Of a stretch of DNA of 64,000 nt, positions 35,050 through 46,400 are shown piece by piece. The stretch is from the NCBI GenBank assembly GCA_022749755.1, contig CM040446.1, positions 4,952,966 to 5,016,965 on the forward strand. Reading direction: 5' to 3'. Below the pieces are notes generated by a model. It saw nothing but the letters and a program-made list of their open reading frames with translations, was not told the DNA's origin and searched no databases. The translations under genes and the position numbers were made by a program. The stretch's first letter is position 1, and the number at the start of each line of letters is the position of its first letter. This DNA is from Azadirachta indica. Its lineage: Eukaryota; Streptophyta; Magnoliopsida; Sapindales; Meliaceae.

Positions 35050-36039
35050 AAAGTGATTTTAATTGTTTTTATGTATATAAAGACATACTTAAGCATTTCT
35101 AACAAATTAATCCCTAAACCTACCTATATATAAAATAAAATAGAAAAATATTATATTCGTTACAAAATAGCAAATAATAAATACCTTGTTATTTATTGTG
35201 TTACTAAATGTATCATACACACACACACATGCACACAGAAGATACATATATATTTATACTCATTTATAAACTATTAAATCTATGCATTTTTAATAGTTGA
35301 CATTAAATTTAACATATGATTTAACTATGGTACATTAGTTATATATATAATTATATGTGTCAGATTCAATCTCAACCGCTAAAAGTGTGTAAATCTAATG
35401 ATTTATAAATGATGTAAATATATGTATAAAATTACGGAGCTTTTGATACTTCCCTATATATATATACTATGAATTATTTAACATGATTGAAACAATATAT
35501 TCATACCAAATTTTGTCGTGATATATCAAATTACACTTATTCAATTAACAAGCGAAATCATTAGGTATATCCACACATAAAATAAATCTAATCAACTTTA
35601 TATCATGTAATAAAGTATATAATTTCATGCGATGTGTACCCATCATCATATATTTTATCAAATTTTAGAGGTCTAATGATTTTTTTAAAAATAATTATTA
35701 TTATATAAGAGTGTAATTGTTAATTTTCAATAAATTAGTACTTTTTGAGGTATTTTTAAAATTATTATAATTAATAAGGGTATTAAACCAAATCTTTGGA
35801 ACTAAAATCTACTTTATACATATTTCAATTTTGGAATTTTGCTACATATCCCCAGAATTTTTAAAAAACAATAAATATCCCTAAATTTTTGAGCTATACT
35901 AAATACTCCCCTTAGTTTTATAAAAAGGGCAAATAACTGCTAAGCTAGTTTGCCATTAATGTGATATATATGCTAAAATAACTCTTAGGGATTTTATTTA
36001 AAAATGAAACCTTTCCAAGTCATTGTTGTGCTAATCTTC

Positions 36040-36180
36040 TTACTGCAAAAAAATTGCCATGATAGGCTTCTTATGCTAGCATGCACTTTTTACATAAAAT
36101 GGGAGAACTCCATTTGAAGTTTTCACTAAGAGTGAGAAAATTAGCATGACTGTGTTACAGATATTGCTTCCAAAAATTAA
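36040..36180 (+). pseudogene. Prolamin-like gene, degenerate 3' relic
   Basis: TGCAAAAAAATTGCCATGATAGG aligns, with gaps, to the C-C-K-K-L...L-C-H-D-R part of the intact genes. TTTTCACTAAGAGTGAGAAAA corresponds to V-F-T-K-S-E-K, and CTTCCAAAAATTAA to the terminal S-K-N-stop. Stops and shifts break it. The same relic appears at 49147-49269, so it belongs to the duplicated unit upstream of each defensin-like gene. Confidence 0.65.
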
Positions 36181-36619
36181 CCACTAGTACTCATCTTAAT
36201 TATATATCTGATGTACATGGAACAAGCAATATATGATGTAATATTGTCAATTAAGTTAGAATAGTACATATGATCATTTTTTTTGCTTTTCTATTATTAT
36301 TAGTACTTTTCAAAATTGCGAATGAATTTTTAATAATGGCTTATATACACTATATGGTAACAAAGAAATTTCAACATATTGTAAAAATTTTAAATAAGTA
36401 AAACATAATAATAAATAAAGACCACACCGTCAAAAGTTAATGTATAAATAATGTGAAATTTTCATACACAACAAGGAAGTTAAATAAGGGAGAAACAAAA
36501 AAAAGGAAAGTATGATCGTTAAGATAAAAGCAAAACTTTTAGGAGTTTTCAGTTTGATCTAACAAATCCCTTCCTATTTTACGCACGAAAGAGTTAATAT
36601 TGCATTGTTGCATTACAAA

Positions 36620-36640
36620 CTAGTACTATAAATAGTGCAC
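36620..36640 (+). promoter_or_regulatory. TATA box of defensin-like gene A
   Basis: CTAGTACTATAAATAGTGCA, about 85 bp before the ATG. The same box with the same flanks occurs before gene B (50750-50770) and before the promoter relic at 46310-46320. Confidence 0.7.
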
Positions 36641-36710
36641 AAAGATGTGTTACTTTCACATAAAAATATTAGAGCGCAAGTAAGCCTTTGCAATTATTTG
36701 TTCAGACGAT

Positions 36711-37097
36711 ATGACTCAAATCAAAGTTTTCTCAATCGTTCTTGTTGTAGTTCTCTTGCTAAGCATCAGTATGTTTGTTTGATTTTCATTTTTCTAATAT
36801 TTCAAAAAATACGTGTATATATATTTTTGTTTCTAATTAAAGGTTGATTGATAAAATTAATTAATTAGATTATATGAATTATGAGTAATTTTTTTCTTAA
36901 ATTTGGATATACGATCAGGTTGCAAAGAAGTGAATGGCTCAAAATGCTGTAGAAACCATCCGAATCAGGGACATTGTGAGCTGGGTAAGGATGATGCTCC
37001 TAATACGGGTAAATGTTGGAAATTTTGTAACACCGAATGCAAAGGAGCACTTTGCAAAAAGGATGGTAATCGACATCTTTGTCATTGTATGTGCTAA
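36711..37097 (+). CDS. Defensin-like (LCR/DEFL) secreted peptide A
   Basis: Two exons, 36711-36768 and 36919-37097, joined in phase 1 with donor GTATGT and acceptor ATCAG; 78 residues. Exon 1 encodes a signal peptide (M-T-Q-I-K-V-F-S-I-V-L-V-V-V-L-L-L-S-I). Exon 2 encodes the mature cysteine-rich peptide with a K-C-C pair, G-H-C, K-C-W-K-F-C-N-T-E-C, A-L-C and a terminal C-H-C-M-C, the layout of plant LCR/DEFL peptides. The intron between signal peptide and mature part is typical of that family. Gene A has an extra Cys (C-K-E-V-N at the start of the mature part), giving an odd total of 11; gene B has Tyr there. It is 69 of 78 residues identical to gene B by eye. It acts outside the cell; antimicrobial or signalling roles are family knowledge, not shown here. 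Confidence 0.85.
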
Positions 37098-39038
37098 TTA
37101 ATAATTTCCTTTTAATTTCAGAAAAAAGTAAATTACAATGTAATATATATCAATAAAATTTCCAATCAATGGAGATGGGATTGAGAATAATTATTATGAC
37201 TGACTCATCTCTAGTGTTAATTTCTTCTTGCAAAACCAATTCCATGTGTTGACATCCTCATTAAGAATATAAAACAATTAAGCAATAATTAAAGCCATAG
37301 AACCAAATAAATAAGTAAATTAAAAACAAATACCTAATTTAATATATATGTTTAATTTGTTGAATATAGAATAAAATCTTTACAGGAATAGAAAGTTTTA
37401 TCATACTCTTACTACAAGAGTGTAGTGTTTTCATATACACGATCCACAAATTAAGCAGGTAGCTGCGAACTAATTTTGAGAGTGAAAATCTATAATATGT
37501 ATTAAAATTTGTTGCTAGGAACATCTATATTGATTTAGAAAAGAACATCCGTTTATTAAGTTCTATAGTATCTGAAGAAATTGATTTGTAGGATTTTTTT
37601 TCCTTTTCAGCAAAAATCTTTTAAAGTGTTTTAAATATCTACTTTAAAATAGACACATGAACTCAAATTTTTTTTGTACATACATTTACAAAATGAAACT
37701 AATAAATTATGAGGAAAATTTTAATTATATATTTTCTGTTATAATAATGGGCCATTGACTTTTTAATTAATTAATTAATTAGTATCATAATGGAAGATCA
37801 GAAGCAGTAGATTTATTGTGGAAACCATATGAAGCCATTAATTTATATCTATTTTTTTCACTTTAATATTAATATTTGCCAATACTAATTTTCTCTCAAA
37901 ATCCTGCAAAGATTCCTAAAAGCTTAGGAAATCAATATATGAACATTTTATGTTGGGTTTTAATTCCCGACTTTATATTGGACAAGCTAGAGAAATTATT
38001 ATCCCACTTATAAGACAACTTTGAAAATTAGAAGCACATTTAAGAGAAAAAAAACTGATGGAAAAGAGTAAAGAGATACATCTCAAGATTTGGCCTTAGA
38101 CTAGCATTCTTTTTGCTAAAGCTCAAGTCCAATAAATAATTTTGGTCCACTTGAAAAATCAGTCCATTAGAATTAAAGACAAGCCCCAATTATTAACTCA
38201 TCTTTAATAAAAATTCTACTAAAATTAACTAGGCCCCTTATTTATTATTGAATTACTTACAAAATATCAAGTAGATTTAACTAATGAAAATGCTGAGAAT
38301 CAAGGACTATATGTTTATTTTTAAAATGTAATAAAGTAATTAAAACGGACTAATTATTTATATTAGGATATAGGATGAACCTATTTGCAAACCAAAATCT
38401 ACTCTTAACACTCTTGTTATTTGTAGACCCATATAAAAATATTTAAAAGTTAAAATTTATTTTATACACCTTTAAGTACCTAGATGGCCCTTAATTAAAC
38501 GCTGTTAATTATGTAAATTTTTTTGCATACACCTATAAAAAAATTCATCACACGTAAGTACATTTTTATTTTTTAAAATAAAATTTCAAATTTAATTAAA
38601 ATTTTAATAATTGAGAAATTTTTCCATATTTTTTGTGATATATACTTTCCTAAAAGAATTGTCATTTAAATCTTCCTAAATGTTGATTTTTTCCTTATAT
38701 AAATGATTATAAAAATTATGAGAAATTATTACTATTAAAGTTAAATTGAATTAGTTATTTTACATCAAAATTCAATAAAATCCAAGCTTAGCATTCAATT
38801 TGGTAATTGATTTAAAATTAATCATTATTTAAGCGTGAAATAGCCGTAAAAAAAATTTTGTATCATATGTTCAAACAAAATAAATATATAATGTTATATC
38901 TCAATAACTATATTTATAAAAATTTGGCAAACATGTTAAAAGATTAAAAAAATTATGAATTTTAATGTGTTTCAACTCTTTATTTTAGTAATTATCTCAA
39001 TTCTTAATGTCAATAATATAATATATTAATTCATATAC

Positions 39039-40813
39039 TGTTAGAAGGTAGAGGACTTATATTACAAAAGGAGATAAATTTGCTAAGAATAATTATGGAC
39101 AAGGAAGGAGGGAGAAGCTTATGATCTTATAGATTTCTAATTTTTGGCTGACAAGTTTCTCAAACTTTTCAAGAATATAATGAAATAATTCACCCTATTT
39201 ATATTATGATACTTCCTTAACCAACTATTAAGATTATGCCAACACACATATAATCTAATGGGTATATATGTTCTTTTAGAAATATTCATAATAATATTTA
39301 GATATTCACTAAAAATATTTAAATATTTGCTATAAGTATTTAAAATTTTTTTTACAGATATTTAGATTTTATTATTAAATATTTAGATATTTATTCCATA
39401 AATATCTATATATTTTCATACAAATTTTTAGAAATTAGGACACACTATTTCTAAACCCAAATTTTACAAGCCTAATTTCCAAATCTAAGTTTAATTTCCA
39501 ACACCCCTATTTAAACTTGATTTGGTGAATTTTCTCTCCATCCTCGTCCATGTCCATGACATCGTCCTTGGCCATTGTCTCTTTCACATTCTTGTTGTCA
39601 AAACTCTCTTCGTTTTCTTTGAAAGTAAACTTTGTTTGGAGAACTTGCTCCAAGATCTCTTACTTTTTCTTTTTTTTTGTCTTCATATCCTTGTAACTAA
39701 CTCATGAGTTTTTTAATAATTATAGACTCTAAACCTTTTTAGAGTTTGAAGACATACTTTTTTTACCTTTTCGGTACCTTTGTCCACATTTTGATGTATC
39801 TCTGCAAGCTTTTTTGGCTGTGATTGCATTTGCAACTTTTTAAAAATCATCTTCATCAAATCCTAGATGGATGAGGTGGAGAGTTTTCTTATCTCTCATT
39901 TTTGAACCCTTCATATAAAGAACTTTCTTGTCTATGTTTTTTAAGCTTTTCATATAGAGAGCTTTTTTATCTCTCTTTCTAGCCATCTATTGGTGATTTA
40001 AAAATAAAAAATCATATAAAAATCGTTAAGTTTGAACTCAGGTGGGGTAAGCACAATATTTTCGGCGCGGTGGCACTGAGGAGGTAGGAGGCATGGCGCA
40101 GGCGCTCCATGTTTTGGTGCCGCCGCGACATTGATTCTGCCAACGCATGCTGTATATTTTAATTGGCCCCCTTACTTTTAATTATTTTGAATTTGAATAT
40201 CTATGTTGACATTTTTTCATTTTAATCCCCATTTGCTTGCATTTTGGTCCCCAAGAATAAAAATTTGTGATTTCCATGGATGGCTAACGAATGTGTTTTT
40301 ATGCTCCATTTTCATGTCTTTCATATTAAAACACATCAACATCTGCAAAAAATAAAAGTAAAATTTTTAAAAAGAAAAATAATTATTTAAAATGGACTAA
40401 ATAACGTTAAGTATGTTACTTAATGATAGATAATTTAAGCATAATTATGTAGTACAAATTAATATATCATCAAGCGTCTTAAAAATATAATGAAATAAAT
40501 CAACTTCATTTATATTATGACACTTCCTTAACTAGTTATTAAGATTATGCCAACACATATCTAATCTAGTGACTACACATCTTCTTCTATAAATATTTAT
40601 AATAATATCTAAATATTTATTATAAATATTTAGATATTTACTATAATTATTTAGATATTTCTTACAAAAATTTAAACTTTTACTATCAAATATTTAGATA
40701 TCTATTTCATAAATATTTAAATATTTTCATACAAATTTTTAGAAATTGGGCTACACTATTTTTAATCCCAAATTTTACAAGCCCAATTTTCAAATCAAGT
40801 TTAATTTGTAACA
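39039..40813 (+). mobile_element. LTR-like non-autonomous element inserted upstream of prolamin-like gene 1
   Basis: Two direct copies of a roughly 330-465 bp AT-rich block: 39039-39503 (starts TGTTAGAAGG, ends TTTCCAACA) and about 40416-40813 (ends TTTGTAACA). They share TATAATGAAATAA, ATTAAGATTATGCCAACAC, ATATTTAGATATT and ACAAATTTTTAGAAATT. The outer ends TG...CA and near-matching flanks (ATATAC / CATAC) fit an LTR element of about 1.77 kb. The interior has no polyprotein and a GC-rich patch near 40060-40140. Sibling promoters at 47700-47770 and 53460-53500 run through without it, showing the empty site. Confidence 0.6.
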
Positions 40814-41027
40814 CATACAAGTTTCATAAGTATATAGTTGGAAGTTTTTACCATCAAATTAATTAAATTTAGTATATATACGTTTTCAAATCTTACAAAT
40901 TAACGCCATTTCTCCTATTATAAATTGGCATCCATTTCAGCCATTCTACTCATCAATAATTAAAAGCAAAAGAAAAACATCTACTTCTGAAATATATATA
41001 CATACAATATTACTGTTAGCAAGCATC

Positions 41028-41435
41028 ATGGTGAGCAGCATTGGAATTGATCAGTCGATGATGATGAAGGTTATTGGGTTTATGATGATGATGATGATGT
41101 TGTCAATATCATCGGTGTTTTGTACTTCACATAAAATAGAAGAAAAATTTGTGTCTGCACACGCGCCTCTACCACCGGAACTTAGATTGTTTTACAAGAA
41201 ATGTGAAGATGCTTTATCACACCACTGTGGAAGAGATCTTGCTGCCACTGTTTATAGGAATAGAACACTCTCTGATACTTGTTGCAAAAAGCTTGTTATT
41301 GCTGGAAAACTTTGTCATGATCGTTTTGTCCTCATATCCCTCTTTATACGCAATGAAACCACTCCATTACAAGTTTTCACCAAGAGTGAGAAAGTTTGGG
41401 AACATTGTGTAGATGTTTCTGGCTCTAAAAATTAA
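41028..41435 (+). CDS. Prolamin-like secreted protein 1 (DD11/ECA1-type)
   Basis: An intact single-exon gene of 135 codons. Residues 1-32 form a methionine-rich signal peptide (M-M-M-K-V-I-G-F-M-M-M-M-M-M-L-S-I-S-S-V-F). The mature part has the six-cysteine prolamin-like pattern: K-C-E (59), H-H-C-G-R-D (67), D-T-C-C-K-K-L (85, 86), K-L-C-H-D (96) and E-H-C-V-D (127). These match plant ECA1/prolamin-like proteins such as DOWN-REGULATED IN DIF1 11, a female-gametophyte-expressed class. Possible N-glycosylation sites are N-R-T (78) and N-E-T (109). An additional Cys32 lies at the predicted cleavage point. TATA-like TATTATAAATTGG is near 40917. The start is the first ATG in frame; a paralogue has an ATG four codons earlier, where this copy has TTA. 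About 87% identical to copy 2 by eye count. Confidence 0.85.
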   Translation: MVSSIGIDQSMMMKVIGFMMMMMMLSISSVFCTSHKIEEKFVSAHAPLPPELRLFYKKCEDALSHHCGRDLAATVYRNRTLSDTCCKKLVIAGKLCHDRFVLISLFIRNETTPLQVFTKSEKVWEHCVDVSGSKN

Positions 41436-41742
41436 TTAAATAGGAATACCTTCTTCTCATGCATCAACATATATATGTGATTAATGTAAAATATGCAATA
41501 ATATATATATTCTTGTATATATTGGAATAATATTATAACTTCTATAAATTAATTAATTTTTGCATTCTTTCAAGTTAATTTTTATAATAATTAATTCAAA
41601 AATAAATTTACAAGTTTCCTCAACAAATAAACTAACCTACAAAGGAATTAATTAGATGTTTTCCAAAAATTTATTAAATAGGATTACCTTCTTGTCATGC
41701 ATCAACATATATTTGATCCATGTAAAGCATGCAACAATATAA

Positions 41743-41856
41743 GATGATGATCCAAATAATGGTAAATGTTGGAGTTATTGTCTCACCGAATGCAGAGCAG
41801 GTATTTGCAAACAAGTTGGTAATGATCATCAATGTCATTGTTTGTTTAATGACTGA
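41743..41856 (+). pseudogene. Defensin-like exon 2 relic
   Basis: The frame reads D-D-D-P-N-N-G-K-C-W-S-Y-C-L-T-E-C, then G-I-C-K-Q-V-G-N, then Q-C-H-C, aligning with the second half of exon 2 of genes A and B. The last cysteine and ending are changed (L-F-N-D-stop), and the first half plus exon 1 are missing. It is fused to a second copy of the prolamin-like 3'UTR phrase (ATGCATCAACATATA...GTAAAGCATG), so the breakpoint joined two gene tails. Confidence 0.7.
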
Positions 41857-42300
41857 TGATTTTTTTTTTTTATTTTATCTACATATTTTTAAATAAAAAA
41901 ATTACAATATTGTAACATCAATAAAAATTAATATAACATATGCTATCAATATGTATAATAGTTTGTACATTACATGCCAGGATGCGTATAAGGATCCATC
42001 TTCAGCAGAAAAGGCATGAAATAAATAATAACTAATGTGTCAGAAAGTTGAACATATGAAGCAAGCTAGAGAAAAATTAATGGGAGACAAATTAAGCACG
42101 ACAACTAGATAAAATTAATGTGTCAATATTTAGTTATTCATTTTCATTCTATAACATAAATCGAACTCGTAACATGAAAATAATGACTCTAAAAGTGTTT
42201 TAATTAATTCTAGTAAATTTATAGTGACTATCGTTGATGAAAAGATCCAACAACTGCAGTTATAAATTAAAAGTGATCAATTGCACTTTTAGTTTTTGGA

Positions 42301-42680
42301 GAATGGCGATGGCCAAGCATTTTTCAAGATCTAGGTGCAATGATTCTTAAGCAATCAAGGGAAGAAAAGGTCAAAAGGAAAAACCTTAGGCCAACATTTG
42401 TTATCAAATTCACTGAAGGCCTTGCAATAATCAGCATTGCCTGTCAATTCGATTCGATGGCTTAGGAATGAGGTTATGACCTCTTTTACGCAGCCATGGA
42501 CAGACACTTCTCAGTAGCTACATGATCATCACGTCCAAACAATAGTGGGAACAATGATTCAATTTGTTCAGTTCGTGCACCTGGAGCAACCTTTATGAAT
42601 ATTGAACATGCAAGGATCAACTCTATCGAGCTCGCTTGAGACATTTTGGTTGAGTGTAAATTTTTTGTCCTAAATATCAA
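42301..42680 (-). other. Unrecognised fragment, repeated at 46850-47020
   Basis: A minus-strand frame (42486-42680) includes S-Q-A-S-S-I-E-L-I-L-A-C-S-I-F-I-K-V. The DNA phrase ATGAATATTGAACATGCAAGGATCAA is shared with 46850-47020, where no frame survives. It could be a captured gene piece inside the duplicated unit. No family recognised. Confidence 0.3.
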
Positions 42681-44580
42681 AGCTTACACTTAGTGTATTC
42701 CTTATATCAATGACTATAAAATATAATAAATTAACTTTGATATTAAAGAGAAATTGTTTAGATTTAAGGAAGATAGTTATATTTAATACACATGTATAGG
42801 CCAAGTTGCATGTATCCTTAATAGTAAATTATATAACGAGTATTTTCTATAATAATTTTTTTTTATTAAAATATGAGTATTTAAATAAATTTTAGGATAT
42901 AAATAAACTCATTTTATGGAAAAATTGTCCAAGAAATACAGAGTATATAATACAAAAATTTTATTAAACTCAACTCCAAAACACTTGATTTTAATACTAC
43001 GTACTTAAAGCCTTTATATTAGCTTTTATAAGGAAAGAAATGTCAAAGGTTAGGTCAATAATTACTAGAAATTTCAATGGTTAGGTCAACAACCATACCT
43101 AACTTTGACAAATGAATACAAATATTTAAAATTCTTCGAAAATAAACCAAAACAGCTAAAATTTTGACTTACAACTCACCAAATTCTTCTATTATCTAGA
43201 AATTAAACAAAACACATTGAATTTAAGTTAAAAAATCTTTAAAATTCGTGCATTTAGATTCCGTCTTGAAAATGAACATGTTGTGAAGAAACTGTCATAA
43301 CTTTTTTTAGAGAATTTCATATGCTAAACTGTAAAGTTCTATAAAAAGTTTACTTCTTCAACTTTCCAATGGTACCAAGCACTTTTTGAAATATTAACTT
43401 AGTGAATATAGATTAAATTATGAGATTATCCCTTTGATAGTGTTTTCATAACTAAGTAAATTAGGGTAATAATTTTGAACTTATTGGCACTTAAGTTTTG
43501 CTCTTGATGTTCAGATACTTCCATGTCAATAAAAACTTCAAATTTAATTAAAATTTTAATATGTTAGAAGTTTGCCCTTATTTTATGTGATGTATAATTT
43601 TCTAAAAAGAATTGTCATTTGAATCTTCCTATATGTTGATTTTGTTTTCCTCATATCAATGATTATAAAAAATGTTATGATAAATTAACTTTGATAAGGA
43701 AGATAAATTGTTTAGATTTAAGGTAAACAATTATATTTAATATGAGGTTGAAGAGTAATATTAATTTATTCATAAAGGTTATGTTGTACCCTTAATAGTA
43801 AATTATATACTGAGTTGTTTTGGTAATGAAATTTTTTATTAAAATATGAGTGTTTAGAGTAAATTTTAAGATATAAATAGACTTACTCTTTATATAATAG
43901 AATTTAAAAATTGATTATATATAAACTATTTTAACAAAGATTAGAAAAATAAAGTATTGAATTACTTATTAAATTATTTTTAAGCAAAACTATCAAACAC
44001 ATTTTTTAATTTTAAAAATAATATCTTCAAAACATTATTTTGATGCCACCCAATCAAGGGACATGAGTTGGAGCCCCACAATACACATAGTGTGCGACTC
44101 CTTTATTATTTGTGGGTATAAATCTCTCTGTGTGAGAGATTCAGTAATTTTTTTTTTTAAAAAGGTAAGGAGCTATTAGTATATAAAGTTAAATGGAATA
44201 TGTTATATTAGATCAAATTCAATGGAGTTGAATTATGTATATTATCTTCATACAAAGTCAATATATAACTTTATATCTTGATAACCATATTTTAAAAAAT
44301 TTGGCAAACATGTTAAAAGATTAAAGAAATAAGTGAGAATTTTTAAAGCGTTTCGACTCTTTATTTTAGTTATTAACTCTATAGATCGAGTATTATTAAT
44401 CAAAGATAAGCTTCATAAATAATTAGAAGTTTTAAAATCAAATTAAATTTAGCATATATACGTTTTTAAATCATACAAATTAACGCCATTTCTCCTACTA
44501 TAAATTAGCATCCCTTTCAACCATTTTATTCATTAAACAATTAAAAAAAAATCTACTTCTGAAACATATATACATAAAAT
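42681..44580. other. Duplicated spacer of the cluster
   Basis: Carries the shared spacer phrases (AATATGAGT(A/G)TTTA, TAAATTATATAACGAGT, GCCACCCAATCAAGGGA...CCTTTATTATTTGTGGGTATAAATCTCTCT). These also appear at 34200-34450, 47050-47420, 52700-53160 and, inverted, at 62220-63600. No gene. Confidence 0.6.
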
Positions 44581-44599
44581 ATTACTGTTGGCAAGCATC

Positions 44600-45007
44600 A
44601 TGGTTAGCAACATTAGAATTGATCAGTCGATGATGATGAAGGTTATTGGGTTTATGATAATGATGATGATGTTGTCGATATCATCGGTGTTTGGAGCTAC
44701 ACATAAATTGGAAGAAAAACCTGTGTCTGCACATGCGCCTCTACCACCGGAACTTAGATTGTTTTACAAGAAATGTGAAGATGCTTTATCACACCACTGT
44801 GGAAGAGATCTTGGTGCCACTATTTATAGAAATGGAACACTCTCTGATACTTGTTGCAAAAAGCTTGTTGTTGCTGGAAAACTTTGCCATGATCGCTTTG
44901 TCCTCATATCTCTCTTTAGATACAATCAAACCACTCCATTACAAGTTTTTACTAAGAGCGAAAAAGTTTGGGAATACTGTCTAGATGTTTCCGGTTCCAA
45001 AAATTAA
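44600..45007 (+). CDS. Prolamin-like secreted protein 2 (DD11/ECA1-type)
   Basis: Intact, 135 codons, same architecture as copy 1: signal peptide to about residue 32, then six cysteines at 59, 67, 85, 86, 96 and 127 (K-C-E, H-C-G-R-D, T-C-C-K-K, L-C-H-D, E-Y-C-L-D). Residue 32 is Gly instead of the additional Cys of copy 1, so the cysteine count is even. N-G-T (78) is a possible glycosylation site. A TTG stands four codons upstream where a broken sibling has ATG, so the start is taken at 44600. The promoter is nearly identical to 34170-34900. The protein is secreted; a reproductive role is inferred from family expression in embryo sacs, not from this sequence. Confidence 0.87.
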   Translation: MVSNIRIDQSMMMKVIGFMIMMMMLSISSVFGATHKLEEKPVSAHAPLPPELRLFYKKCEDALSHHCGRDLGATIYRNGTLSDTCCKKLVVAGKLCHDRFVLISLFRYNQTTPLQVFTKSEKVWEYCLDVSGSKN

Positions 45008-45069
45008 TTATATAGAATTTCCTTCTTCTCATGCATCAACATATATATGTGATCGATGTAAAGCATGTA

Positions 45070-45100
<31 letters not shown>

Positions 45101-46179
45101 ATTCTCGAATGCATTGAAATAATATTATACCTTTTATAAATTAATTAATTTTTGCATGCTTTCAAGTTAATTTTTATAAGAATTAATTTAAGAATACATT
45201 TGCAAGTTTCCTCAACAGATAAACTAACCTACAAAGGAATCAATTAATCAATTAGATGTTTTCTATTAAAATTAGAAGCTGGAAGAAATTAATTTATATC
45301 GCTATTTTACAGTTCATTATTATTAATATTAAATTAATTTTTCTTTCAGCATTGAATTCATCAAAGGTTGACATATATTCTGCAATGCTAAAATAAATTA
45401 ATATTTATTTGTAAATTACTTTTATTTAATTTTATTACGCAACTAAAAATTGTGTTGTAATTATTTCTAACAATACATATTTACAATTATTGTGTATTGT
45501 TACAAATAACTACAATACAAATTATTTCATTAATGTATTACTAAGATAATAATATTATTTACTTTATTAATGTATTTTACATAAATATATTGTATTTTAC
45601 AAAGATTTTAGAAGTTTAACGAATGCCACTTTGATAATGCGTTTGAAGCTAAAATATATATAATAAAATTTCTTGCAATATATACTACTGTAATTTAGAA
45701 AAAAAGTATCCAATTTTTACTTTTATATTTTATTGCAATAAAATATTTAATTTTATGCTTAATCAATGCCGTATCTTACTCCTTAACCGTTACCTTTTTT
45801 CATTAATTTTTTTTTAATTCTCCATGTTCGACCGGAATACAAAATTAAAATTTCTTTTTTAATTTTCCAAATTGATCATATATAACTGTATATGTATGTT
45901 GTAGAGCCAAAATTCTTGTTGTAAAAGTTCTGAGTCGAATAGGAAATAAATGTAAACAATAATGTTTAATGAATCTTACACATGTCAATTAAGTTTTCCT
46001 TTAATCATTTGTGAATTCAATGTTCAATAATTGCATATATGCACTAAATGACAAGAAAGAGATTTCAATTTATTGTAAAAATTCTAAATAAGTAAGACAT
46101 AATAATAAAGACCACATCATCAAAATTTAGTTCATAATGGTAAATTTCTTTCCATACACAAGGGAATCAAATAATGGAG

Positions 46180-46400
46180 AAATTAAAAAGGAAAGTATTG
46201 TTTTAGGAATTTTTTGTTTGACTCACTAATCCCTTCCTGTTTTACACATAGAGGAATTATTAATATTGCATTGAATTATTAATATTACATTGTTGTATTA
46301 TACACTAGTACTATAAATAGTATACAAAGACGAGTTATTTTCACACAAAAATATTAAACAGCTAGCTAGCAAGCAAGTCCTTAATATAAGAAAAGACTAT
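46180..46400 (+). pseudogene. Defensin-like promoter relic without a gene
   Basis: CACTAGTACTATAAATAGTATACAAAGACG and TTTTCACACAAAAATATTAAA-type leader match the promoters and 5'UTRs of genes A and B. Upstream GACCACATCATCAAAATTTAG matches their GACCACACCGTCAAAAGTTA block. After about 46390 no ATG or exon 1 follows; unrelated sequence takes over. Confidence 0.65.

Noticed and set aside
41149..41412. 87-codon overlapping frame in prolamin-like gene 1 (and 44691-44984 in gene 2)
   Set aside because: Alternative frame of a conserved gene; it lacks any signal peptide or pattern of its own.
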